From Gnetum montanum (Eukaryota; Streptophyta; Gnetopsida; Gnetales; Gnetaceae), in NCBI GenBank assembly GCA_015680685.1, contig MNCI01030805.1, forward strand, positions 131,469 to 195,468: 64,000 bases of DNA. The letters are read 5' to 3'. Position numbers and translations under genes: made by a program. The notes beneath the pieces were generated by a model that searched no databases, had not been told where the DNA came from, and worked only from the letters and a program-made list of their open reading frames with translations. Each line of letters starts with the position of its first letter. Position 1 is the stretch's first letter. Shown in pieces: positions 1-9,733 of the stretch.

Positions 1-614
1 ATCATTTCCCCATCACCATGTCTATTCAAATTAATGGCAGTTACCTTAGACATAATTTCCATATCTTTTGGTTAAATAGTAATTATTTCTCTTCTCCTAC
101 TACACAAGAAATTCTCTCTAGCCTATGGAATGTTGAACCAAGGCCCTTAGGTCAACTAGGATGGATTAAATAATGGCATCATGCTACTTGTAGAGTGCAA
201 AATTTTTCTCACTATTATGGTAAGAAAGTGGCACTCATGCTAGACTAAGGTATGATAACATTTAATCTATTATTAATCATATTTCTAATCAGTTGGTTCT
301 AGATCATTTCAATTCTCAAGTTCATTAGGACTTGGTGAGAGCATCATTAGCTTTTCAATAGTGGGATGTTTATAAGACACAAAGTGCCTTAACTAAAAGT
401 ATGCTTACTTGGTTAAATATTCAAGAGCAACACAATAAGAAATTTTTCAAATATCTTAATATTGCATCTCCTTTAAATTATTTAGAAAAAATTTCTATTG
501 ACAATACCATCATCACTGACCATAATAGTACCATTTCCTATCTTAAAAATCATTTTAAATTCTTATCTACCATTACCCCTATTGATAAATCCAATTTTGG
601 ATGGACTACGATAT
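1..614 (+). pseudogene. LINE (L1-type) ORF2 fragment
   Basis: A decayed fragment resembling the stretch between the endonuclease and reverse transcriptase of plant L1 elements. Around 170-240 a broken frame reads like the end of the endonuclease domain (RVQNFSHYYGKK followed by ALMLD). Positions 350-610 give a frame with MLTWLNIQEQHNKKFFKYLN, which fits the usual linker pattern of a tryptophan, an acidic or polar stretch, N and then KFF. It ends in YLKNHFKFLST, like the conserved segment before the RT. No RT core is present because the Ty3/gypsy LTR at 615 cuts it off. The left end lies outside the window. Identification rests on pattern only. Confidence 0.45.
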
Positions 615-1467
615 TGTAGCTCTAATATCATATCACTAGCTACATCATTATATATGTGATATTGTGGGGTGTGTGCTAGCCTATAAATATAGCACTTAGG
701 CACATGGATCTATAATATTTTTTATTCAAGAGTAACAGAACTCTTTTAGTTTGTTTTCATGAATTTATTCTTAAGTACTTAGAAGTGTGAAGGCCCATAG
801 TGTAGCATGACTTAGTGAATACGGTTTTTATTCAAACATCTTGTATGTAGGCACAAGTGTGACTGCAATAAAGATCAAGCTATTTCATACTATTGCAACA
901 TTCTCCTAATTTACTACTTTACTTAGAATAATTTTTACTATTTTCACTTAGACTACTAGTTAATACTTTGTTAGTTAATGTTTTACTATTCCATGCACTT
1001 TACTTTTATTATTGTTAGTATGCAAAATGGATATGACTAATTTTGAGCATAAAGTGTGATCATTTGGCAACCTAGTAGTATTATTTCTTAGTTCATCCAA
1101 TAGTGAAATACTTAGTAATCCCAGTAATGATTACATAAGCCCAATATGTGTATGAAAAATTAGGACTGGATATTCATCACCATATGATAGAATAGATTCA
1201 TTTATTACTTTCCTTAGAGTTAAAACCTATTTTCACTTTACTATATTTACTACGAGAAATGGCCTATCAACATCAACATATGATATACCTCACTATGAGC
1301 TAAAGCATACATGTATACCTCACTAGCTCCACATGGGAAGACAATGATCTTAAACTTAAATCAATTACTAGCATATTTACATTGCCTCATCCATAGATTA
1401 CAATCTGGTCATGAGTGAACACTTGTGACTTGTATGGTTGGGTGTTGGATTACTTCATTGCCCATCA
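615..1467 (+). repeat. Long terminal repeat of Athila-like Ty3/gypsy element A
   Basis: The 3' end is set by CCCATCA followed at once by a tRNA-Asp-like primer-binding site. The body aligns by eye with the plus-strand LTR at 13663-14505, including the shared block around the TATA box, the phrase tgagcataaagtgtgatcat and the terminal tgtatggttgggtgt. The 5' edge is worn; 615 (tgtagctctaatatcat) is my best estimate. A TATA box (ctataaatat) lies at 681-690, so the R region starts near 715. Confidence 0.7.
681..690 (+). promoter_or_regulatory. LTR TATA box
   Basis: The bases ctataaatat lie about 70 bp inside the LTR. The LTR at 13663 has tataaatgta in the equivalent place. This is the expected promoter for genomic RNA of element A. 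Confidence 0.6.
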
Positions 1468-1468
1468 T

Positions 1469-1486
1469 TGGTGCCATTTCCATGAA
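1469..1486 (+). other. Primer-binding site, tRNA-Asp type, decayed
   Basis: TGGTGCCATTTCCATGAA follows the LTR end. The usual plant Athila site, complementary to the tRNA-Asp 3' end, is TGGCGCCGTTGCCGGGGA. Most differences are G to A or C to T, as expected from methylated CpG decay. Confidence 0.65.
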
Positions 1487-1599
1487 CAACTTAATGTATG
1501 TTAAGTAATTGATTTCATAAATTTCATTGTATCAAGAACCCAAAGTTAAAATTCATAATTTTCTAATAACTATAAAAAGTAAGCACACTTAACCATAAA

Positions 1600-2220
1600 A
1601 TTGCTTCAAACTAGGATACATCATCACCTGCCAAAGAGAAAAAAAGGAGCAATGATAGAATTAGTGATGAAGAAGAATGGGGGATGTTGATGCAAAAAAG
1701 AATCACATATGATCATGTTGATTCTTATCATCTATACTTTACTTTCATCTTTCATCAAGATAGTCAAATGAGATGGAGAGACATGAAAGGCAACATAGTC
1801 CCACCTCCAGATTGTGTAGCACTTAACATGCTCGAAACTACATAGAGAGAAATGAATCTAAACCAAATACAAGAAGGGTACAATGTGACTAAGCACATGA
1901 CAAGGCCCTCTAAACCCAAAAAGGAGTAGAGGATGAGATATGCCACAATGGAAATCAAACATGTACATAACAAAGGAAAGTAGGTTAACACTTCCATTGT
2001 CTTGGAAGAACTCAATGCTAAGATGTTTCTTATAGAACAACTCCATTAGAATCTTGAAGAACCTTCGAAAAAACCTATCATCAAAATTGAGGAAACTGTT
2101 AAAGTTCAACTACATGCCACCCTAGCAAAGACACCTAAGAGGGAGGCTACTTACTCAAAGTATAAGAATGATTCAAAGCTAAGAGTTTCTGCCAAATTCT
2201 ATAGAGAAGAATACCAAGGT
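1600..2220 (+). pseudogene. Gag of element A, N-terminal part, interrupted by insertion
   Basis: A plus-strand frame with few stops runs to the left edge of the inserted element. It includes a motif block near 1725-1810 (FIFHQDSQMRWRDMKGN), which recurs as FILHQDE in the gag at about 14785. It ends at 2220 in AKFYREEYQG and resumes in the same frame at 9734 with HERRTSKHH once one copy of the AAGGT duplication is removed. It carries in-frame stops, so it is not functional. The capsid core lies in the right-hand part. Confidence 0.6.
2216..2220 (+). repeat. Target-site duplication AAGGT, left
   Basis: AAGGT lies immediately before the TGATGAG terminus of the inserted element and recurs immediately after its other end at 9729-9733. 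A 5-bp duplication is typical of Ty3/gypsy integration. Confidence 0.9.
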
Positions 2221-3292
2221 TGATGAGTGGCAAGGTACCCCTACACTCAAGCATACGAAATGTGTAGCACGCACGATCTGGTCGAACTCCGTAGACTAAA
2301 TGCCTAAATGCCCCATAGAACACTTGGGGTTAATCATTCGTTGTCTTCTCAGACTTACTTGTTGTTGTCACAGTGTATGGTTAAGTAAGTCCGAGGTATA
2401 TGATTTTTATGGTCTTTTATGGTTTTATCTCTTCTATGCTAAGAGCGAAGGGTTGAGAAACTAACTAACTCTAACTAAGAGTCTAAGTCTAAGTTAACTA
2501 GCATCAGCATCTGTTCCCACTTACCATACACACCCTGAACTATGCAACTATGGCTACCAAATGCTAATCGTTACTGGGATCACCACACGTAATTCACATG
2601 CTCGAAGTGGTCGTATCGAGGCACTTAACTAGGAGGAAAGGGTTGAGAGAGCCTAACTAGCCTACGTGCGATGAGCAGCCGATTCCTTGACTAACCGTAC
2701 ACATCTACCATGCACGACTACCACTGGGATTACGAAGCGTAGATCCTGGATATGCCACTGAGTTACCAAGTAGTCACACGAGATGCTCGTAATCAAGTCG
2801 TACTCATACCACATGCGATGAGCAGCCAATTCCTTGACTAACCATACACACCCTTAGATGTTTGTAATTAAGTCGTACTCATACCGCATTCTAGGAAAGC
2901 AATAAATAGCAATTAAATAAAATCATATTCCATGCATTGCAAGGTTTATCTAATCAATTTCATCTTTATTGTTGTACACAACTTGTGTTTAGGTACAAAG
3001 CTGCTCGAATAAAGATCCGTTCACTCTAGGACTCCTACTGCAGGCACATGGAAAATAATCTATCTCTAGAGTGATCAAACTACTAGAGTTTCCCTACTTC
3101 TAGACCAGGATGAGAAATGAGGGGAGTGCCACCTCTTATTTATAGATTTGGCGATGGATTGCTATATCACGTATGCGATATCGCAGGGGACGAAGTAATA
3201 TCCCATATGCAATATTGCATGGGATGTGATATTGTGATGGCCATGATATCGCGTACGCGATATCGCGGTGCATGCAATATCGCGTCTCATCA
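2221..3292 (-). repeat. 3' LTR of element B
   Basis: 1072 bp, ending (plus sense) in tctcatca with TATA at 3138-3146 on the minus strand. It contains an internal imperfect duplication. The block gatgagcagccgattccttg near 2670 recurs near 2817, and the aagtcgtactcataccgcat block recurs too. Between the TATA and the minus-strand start is a cluster of GATATC palindromes. Confidence 0.88.
3130..3292 (-). promoter_or_regulatory. U3 palindrome cluster upstream of TATA, element B 3' LTR
   Basis: Within about 150 bp upstream of the minus-strand TATA (3138-3146) lie repeated self-complementary words: tatcacg/cgcgata, gatatcgc (near 3177 and 3261), gatatcgcg and gcaatatcgcg. The 5' LTR has the same cluster at 9640-9728. 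CpG-rich words are kept here while CpG is lost elsewhere. Function as protein-binding sites is inferred. Confidence 0.5.
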
Positions 3293-3305
3293 TACCCCCA
3301 TGACT
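3293..3305 (-). other. Polypurine tract of element B
   Basis: Read on the minus strand the sequence is CATGGGGGTA directly before the LTR start TGATGAG. The same word, slightly altered, precedes the LTRs ending at 17260 (TATGGAGGTA) and 23089 (CATGGGGTTA). This supports its role as plus-strand primer. Confidence 0.75.
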
Positions 3306-5040
3306 GAATAAAACTCGTCCTCGAGTTCCTTACAATAATATTGGGAAGATATGTAATTATTGAGGGGAATGGAACTAATGGGATGACATGTGAATGGATC
3401 ATTATTACAAGACTTGACAAAATTGGTGTTCATGACAACAAGGGTGAACACCTTATTACAATGACATTAGGCCTTTTTTGGTAGCTGAGAAAGAGAGAGA
3501 GAAAGAAGTGTTGCTGCTGCCAACGCCAAGATTGCACCTTCATTGTCCATCCATAAGCACGTCATCGATCTTGCTCCTTACATAGCTGCTTCAATGTTGC
3601 TCCATTCCAAGTGTTTGCTCCAAATCCGGTTTGTTATTACATGGTCGCCATCTGCACATACAACACAATCTTAATTAGCAAGGGTAAATGAATCTCAATG
3701 TAGTCGATACCTTGCTATAGTGTAAGTCCATTGGCTAGGTTGTGGTATGGTTGATATGGATCTGGGAATATGTTACTGATGACTACAGAAGGTGTAGGGG
3801 TTAGGAAGAAAATCAAAAATTTTGGGGCTAGGAGAAAATCGAAAAAATCAGGTCCCATACCCCCATGACTAATCGTGAACCTCTGGTAGCGTTAAAATGA
3901 AGAAAGAAAAGGAGTAAGAAGGATAGATAAAAAGGGACAACTAGAGAATCGATGAAATGGATGTCAAGATGGTAATGAATAAAAGAAAGTTAATTGCAAG
4001 AATTTTAGGGAAAAGAAGTTAACGAATGCTCCAAATAGGAATGTCAGTGGGTCCTCCCCAAAGCAGGCTCATGCCCTTAATGTCCTAACAACCACATTCA
4101 AAGAGACCGTAGGCTCCAGGAATGTCCTTTGGAACAAGAGTTAAAGTCTTAACCACAAAAATTTACCTAAAAGAAAACAATGCATCTACCAAAATATATA
4201 TACTAATGATACAACCGGCAATGAGGTGAACAATGGAGAGAAGGATGGAGAGAAGAGAATGGAATGGAATCCCAATAACAAGGTGGTGTACAACCCCTTG
4301 TGTGTTTTATGATTAATGTGACTTAGAAAATCTCATTCCAACTTCGACCTCAAACCAACCACATCTAGTGACTTCGCATCAATGCATTCGGCTAAACCAT
4401 AAAATGGAGTAACGAGAATGCTTCCCCCAAGAGCCACCACCATTCCGACGAAACAAAGAGAGAATGGGAAGTGAGAAGGGCCTTAGTTAGAGGGAACACT
4501 TTTGGTTCCATAACCAGTGCTTGTAGCCAAAGTTTATTTCATCTAAGGGGTGTGCTTTGAATTCTCACTTAGTTTTTTTTTCTCTTTTTTTTTGTGTTTT
4601 GTGTTTTTATGTGTGAGAACGACACCATACAAAGACTTTTTATTTTTATTGTCTCAGCTTCTGATAATTAGGTAACATTGGAATAGCAAGAAAACTCAAG
4701 AAGAAACATTCAAGCACTGAAGAGAATGACCAACACAAAAGCATCAAGTTCCTTTGAAGTCACACCCTTTTCAATCTGTGAGTCCTTTCTTAGTTTGAGA
4801 AATGCCCAGTCACCGATTTGTTTAAGTTCTTATTAAGAAGGGATTGTACATTTCCAAGTCGAGAGAGACCATAGAAATTGGTGGATGGATCGATGAAGTG
4901 AACTCATTGCCTATCATATCAAAAGAAATATACCTTAGTATCAACATTGTGACTTAGAGGTAAAAACAAAACATTAGCAATTAATATGAAAACAATTCAT
5001 ACCATCATTCCAAACACTTATTATGGGACAAAATTACATG
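3306..5040 (-). other. Non-coding 3' spacer of element B
   Basis: About 1.7 kb between the A-rich repeats and the purine tract. It has no frame of note on either strand and no RT or integrase motif. Its start (cccatgactga, then a conserved ccttacaataatattggg) is shared with the region after the LTR at 23089, so it belongs to the family and is not a later insert. Confidence 0.55.
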
Positions 5041-5046
5041 GTGGAA

Positions 5047-5218
5047 CACACACACACACAAAAATTGAAAAAGTATAACGATGTTGTAAAACAAAAACTA
5101 GAAAAGTTAAAGAAATTTGTAAAACAAAAATTAGAAAAGTTTATGAAATTTGTAAAACAAAAATATGTAAAAAAAAAACATGTAAAACAAAAACTTGTAA
5201 AAAAAAATCGAAAAAGAA
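5047..5218 (-). repeat. CA microsatellite and A-rich 33-bp tandem repeat in element B
   Basis: A (CA)n run at 5047-5060 is followed by about four units of roughly 33 bp (gtaaaacaaaaattagaaaa, then gtttatgaaattt) from 5086 to 5215. A similar A-rich tract at 19730-19945 occupies the same place in the related element, so it is an ancestral part of the family. Confidence 0.65.
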
Positions 5219-5239
5219 CTGAGGGCCCCATATGATCAG

Positions 5240-6060
5240 CATAGGTGGCCATCTCCCCCATGACTGAGTTGTAAGGGAGAGATCCGCAATGATGAGTGCC
5301 TGTTTGAATTTCTAAGAAGTGTCCAACTTCTCCAAATTGATGATCTTAGATTAAGGGGTGGAAGTTGGTGATGCTCATATTCCAATGTGTCTATGCCTTC
5401 GTTGTTGACATGGTTTTCCTTAGTTCGTTCCATGTAGATTTTTCTACTCCTTTGAGTAGCTGTCAACCATGGGGTTGGGTGGTTGCTACATACAGGCATC
5501 TTTGTTTCAAAGTTTCATGGGCACACCTGTTACATGGAGGCATTTCCTCCATGTCATCACTCGATGAATCACTGTATGTGATGGATCAAACTTTCCTCTT
5601 CTCGATCTTTCCACAAATGTTTATCTTAGCGATTTCCAAGGAAAGATCGCGGATCCTAAGGCATGCATCTACTATGCGTAGCCATGCCCTTCCCATTATA
5701 ATTGGGAAGTCCCCTTCGTTATTATTAACTTCAATCACCAGGAAATCAACTGGGTAAGACCAACTACACACAGTGGTAATGATGTCCTCCACCAATCCCA
5801 AGAGAATGGTGATGGACTGGTTTGCTAGCTCTAGTTGAATGTTTCTCTTCTTAAGTTGTGGTAGGTTCCAAGCATGGTACATCTCACGTGATATTAAGTT
5901 AACTTCGGAACTTGAGTCAAGAAGAGCCCTATGTGGTTTGTTCCTAGTGATTTGTAAATAGATTAAGGGACTCCCATGGTCAGTTAGTTTCCTGGGAAGG
6001 TGGCCTACCTTAATCCAGTCGGTTACGATATGCATTAACATAACCATATGTGTTACGCTC
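5240..6060 (-). pseudogene. Retropepsin-like protease of element B
   Basis: A minus-strand frame of 153 codons (5586-6047) with the aspartic protease layout of plant Ty3/gypsy elements. The active-site segment reads ALLDSSSEVNLIS, followed by MYHAWNLPQLKK and, near the end, FPIIMGRAWLR, where the ILGR-like flap motif is expected. The usual D-S/T-G triad is DSS here, so the catalytic glycine is lost. Frames continue upstream into gag (proline-rich linker) and about 300 bp downstream, and then coding ends without an RT. It would cut Gag in the virus-like particle. The protease at 11700-12060 of element A is its close homologue (MYxAWNLPSLKK). Confidence 0.7.
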
Positions 6061-8420
6061 TATTGGACTGAAGGGTTCTCTGAAGTGTTAGATCGTGATG
6101 GAGGAATTTACATGGGCCCAACCACTTGTTGTTGCCAGAGTTTGTCTGGGCTTTTGGTTATGAAGTAAGGTCTTCTCTTTTTATAGTTGTCAGAACTAGT
6201 AGCAAATTGAATATTTACATCTCTTGTAGCGTGATGTTGCTGCAGTCGAGGAGGAAGTTTCCCTTGCATTGTTGGAGCAGGAGGTGTTATGGGAACTACG
6301 TGTGGTGGAAGAGGTGTGGATGGATTAGGAGGATGGTGTGGATATGGAGTGTCTCCAGGAGGAGAAGGAGTCCTTCTAAAGTACTCCCGAACTTGGTAGT
6401 GACAGTTGGGGGTTGTGTGACTCATAGAGTCACTTAGAGAAATCGGCTACTACAAATAATATCCATAAGAGTCAGGCTGCCGGTAAGGATACTGATCCTT
6501 CGGCGATGGCATCCCCCATGACTGTGGGTGTTGCCATTGCTGATGCTGTCCGATGGGCTATGGTGGAGTTCCACTTGGATAATACGTTAGTGATTGGTAG
6601 AACTGCCTTGGGTTACCTTGTGGATAAGGCAACCTTTGGGGTATTTTCCGTTGGTTGAGTCTTCGATTAAGCGCATACACCCTAGACTCCTGTAGATGTG
6701 AGATGATGAGGCAACATCCCTTAGGATGGTCATAATGGTAGATCTCACATCCACCATCATCGTCTGTGTCAGAGTCCATAGCCACATCGGAGTTAGTGAT
6801 TTTCCCCTTACCCTTGTTATGTGCAGGGCCTAAATCTCTCCACTTTTTCTTACCTTTGTCACTAATTTGTTCAACCTTATACTCTTCTACAATTTTTAAG
6901 ACAGTTTCAATTTTAGCGTCTAAGGAACTCCATACGTCATCTACCTTAGCCGCTATTTCTATTATCAACTTTTGGATCGGCAAGGTTTTTTGGTTCACCA
7001 ACTCTTCGATTGATGACTCATCCTCTTCATCACAAATTTCACTCCCTTATTTTGAAGGGAGGGATCATGGTTATACTCTTTTGCACTTTCCCTTTTGCGT
7101 AGCTCACCCTCTTCTTTTGCTACTTGTTCCAACAAGCTACGTACTTCATGCGCTCTAAGTTGTGAGAGTCTCTCTTGGGCATAAGTTCCAAGGGTGCTTC
7201 TAGTTTCATGCCTTAGCCCATCCACGATGTGGTGAAGTTGATCTCATTGAGCGTACCCATGGCCTGGGTAATGATGTAACAATGTGTAGTAGTAGGCCAT
7301 GACAACATCCAAGGGTTTGTGTGTACCTTGCTTCCAGCCTTGGATCTGCTTATGCAAATTGAACACTTTGGAGTACGTTTGATACTTTTCGTTGAAGAGT
7401 TCTAGCATCGTACTCTACCTCCTGATGGTTTTCATTTCTAAGGACCAGTACCAGCTCTCTGCTTCCTTGGTGAGTATCCTTGGGAACAACTTAAGTTTTT
7501 GCCACTCATTTTCTATATTCTACACGGCACAGGCATCGTGGAATGCTTGTAAATGATTTTACGGATCAACATTATATCCCGCTTCAAATCATGCGATGTT
7601 GTTCATATCTAATCATTTGATCCAACTATCCTTTAAATGCCTTGTGGGAATCCTAATTACCTCCGTTATGTCAAGCATGCTTCCGATTGCGAGTAGGGGC
7701 TCGTCATGATCGTTTCTTTCATGACACCTATGATGTCTGTGTTGTTCCCTACTCTCCCTACATCCTTGCCCTTGTCCTCTCTCTCGACTTTCCTGTCAAG
7801 GTCTTCATCCTTTTTACCTTTATCCTCACCTTTATGTTCATGGTGGCTGTGCCTAGATGTGGAAGGAGAGGGTGAGTGATGTGAGGAAGGGAAAGAAGAA
7901 GGGGAACGATCATCATGATGATGTTTCTTGCATTCTCTTCGACTACTACGGCCTTGATCGTGGTGACGATCTAAGTGCCCATCCTTAGCATAACTGGTTG
8001 TTCCCTCTATGAACAATTGGTTTTCAAGAGCATTAGAACCAGGGATATGTATCGTTGATCATAGGTTCTGATACCCAACCTCCTCACCATCGTTAGGAGG
8101 GGGAACATCTTTTGCTAATGAACTAGTGATAAGGGGTTCCTCATCTCCTATTTCGCTAAGGACGTGTGGGACCTTACCCTTCAATAGTGCATGTTGACTC
8201 TCCTGCCTTAAGTCCCTCATACGTTGGGCATGTGTGGGATAATAACCCCTCATGTCAAAGTCCTCCGCAATGTATTCAGTGTATAGTTCAATCATGCCTA
8301 TCTATGCCAAGACGCGGAAAAGCATGTGAGAGATTGATCAATCTGGGGGTAACACAATGTTACCTTGCAAATCTCTCCACCGCAGCTATTTGTCCTGATG
8401 GAGAATAAAAGTAAAATTAG
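6061..8420 (-). pseudogene. Gag polyprotein of element B
   Basis: Minus-strand coding from about 8420 to 6061 in several frames. N-terminal part (8059-8295): MIELYTEYIAEDFDMRGYYP. Next is a highly basic and serine-rich segment (7666-8016; RRECKKHHHDDRSPSSFPSS and many K/E/D repeats). The capsid core of the Retrotrans_gag type follows, around 7350-7600, with pieces WQKLKLFPRILTKEAESWYW and FNEKYQTYSKVFNLHKQIQGW. A C-terminal region (6558-7001) has CEIYHYDHPKGCC, followed by a Pro-rich stretch (6108-6425; PPGDTPYPHHPPNPSTPLPP). Gag would package the RNA and assemble particles. Frameshifts and stops break it, but it is better preserved than its neighbours. Confidence 0.72.
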
Positions 8421-8680
8421 GAATATACTCATCAGGATGAGTATATGTCATCTTATATTGTTTAGGACATGGCTGATTTTGGTTATGTGTTTTATCTTGC
8501 CGACTGTCTCGTGTGTGGTCCTTAGGTGGTGAGTTGCTCTTATGAGAAGAAGACATTTTTATCGGTGTGCTAATTCATCATTATATAAATTTTTTTCTTT
8601 TGATTAACCCAAAGGTTCATTAAGGCTCACAACAATGTGAGTGATATCCCTTATGTTCTATTTGGCGCACAAACACATAG
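8421..8680 (-). other. 5' leader of element B
   Basis: About 260 bp between the primer-binding site and the first gag frame. No separate gene is seen. It should hold the packaging signal, but nothing in the sequence identifies it. Confidence 0.5.
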
Positions 8681-8698
8681 TCCTTAGCAACAACGCCA
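8681..8698 (-). other. Primer-binding site of element B, tRNA-Asp type
   Basis: On the minus strand TGGCGTTGTTGCTAAGGA follows the LTR by one base. It matches the tRNA-Asp-complementary site TGGCGCCGTTGCCGGGGA at 14 of 18 bases, and all four differences are C to T or G to A changes. This fixes the element's orientation. Confidence 0.8.
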
Positions 8699-8699
8699 A

Positions 8700-9728
8700 T
8701 GATGAGTGGCGAGGTACCCCTACACTCAACCATATGAAACAAGCATAGCATGCGCGATCTGGTCGAACTCCACAGACTAAATGCCTAAACACCCCATGGA
8801 ACACTTGGGTTTAATCATTCGGTGTCTTCCCAGACTTACTTGTTGTTGTCACGGTGTATGGTTAAGTAAGTCTGAGGTATATGATTTTTATGGTCTTTTA
8901 TGATTTTATGTATTGTATGCTAAGAGCGAAGGGTTGAGAAGCTAACTAACTCTAACTAAGGATCTAAGTCTAAGTTAACTAGCGTTAGCATCCATTCCCA
9001 CTTACCATACACACCCTGAACTATGCAAATGTGGCTACCAAATGCTAATCATTACTAGGATCACCACACATAATGCACATGCTCGAAGTGGTTGTACTGA
9101 GGCACTTAACTAGGAGGAAAGGGTTGAGAGAGCCTAACTAGCCTACATGTGATGACCAGCCGATTCCTTGACTAACCATACATATCTGCCATGCATGAAT
9201 ACCACTGGGATTACCAAGCATAGATCCTAGATACACCACTGGGTTACCAAGTAGTCACACGAGATGCTCGTAATCAAGTCGTACTCATACCACATGCGAT
9301 GAGCAGCCGATTCCTTAACTAACCGTACACACCCTTAGATGCTCATAATCAAGTCGTACTCATACCGCATTCTAGGAAAGTAATAAACAGCAATTAAATA
9401 AAATCCTATTGCATGCACTGCAAGGTTTATCCAATCAAGTTCATCTTTATTGCCATACACAACTTGTGTTTAGGTACAAAGCTGCTTGAATAAAGATACG
9501 TTCACTCTAGGACTCCTACTGCGGGCACATGGAAAATAATCTATCTCTAGAGTGATCAAACTGCCAAAGTTTCCCTACTTCTAGACCAGGATGAGAAATG
9601 AGGGGAGTGCTGCCTCTTATTTATAGATTTGGTGGTAGACCGTGATATCGCAGGGGACGACGCGATATCATGTATGTCGTGATATCGTGTATGTGATATC
9701 GCGGTGCATGCAATATCGCGTCTCATCA
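8700..9728 (-). repeat. 5' LTR of element B
   Basis: 1029 bp. It starts (plus sense) tgatgagtggcgaggtaccc and ends tctcatca, collinear with 2221-3292. The minus-strand TATA lies at 9619-9627 with the GATATC cluster beyond it (9640-9728). This copy has fewer GATATC words than the 3' LTR because of a local deletion. Confidence 0.88.
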
Positions 9729-9733
9729 AAGGT
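9729..9733 (+). repeat. Target-site duplication AAGGT, right
   Basis: Partner of 2216-2220. Removing the element and one copy restores an unbroken gag frame. Confidence 0.9.

Larger units (their letters stand above)
2221..9728 (-). mobile_element. Complete non-autonomous Athila-like element B (gag and protease only)
   Basis: A 7.5-kb element on the minus strand. Its two LTRs (2221-3292 and 8700-9728) begin TGATGAG and end CTCATCA on either strand. A primer-binding site adjoins the 5' LTR (8681-8698) and a purine tract adjoins the 3' LTR (3293-3305). AAGGT target duplications flank it. The internal region codes for gag then protease, and I find no RT, RNase H or integrase. It would need proteins from a relative, such as the RT-bearing element A it landed in. 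By eye the LTRs differ at roughly one base in ten over the first 300 positions, so the insertion is not recent. Confidence 0.88.

Noticed and set aside
5047-5060. (CA)n microsatellite as a possible functional site
   Set aside because: Ordinary seven-unit microsatellite inside the A-rich tract of element B.
5365-5757. Plus-strand frame of 130 codons
   Set aside because: It lies antisense to the protease and post-protease frame of element B, which has recognisable motifs on the minus strand.
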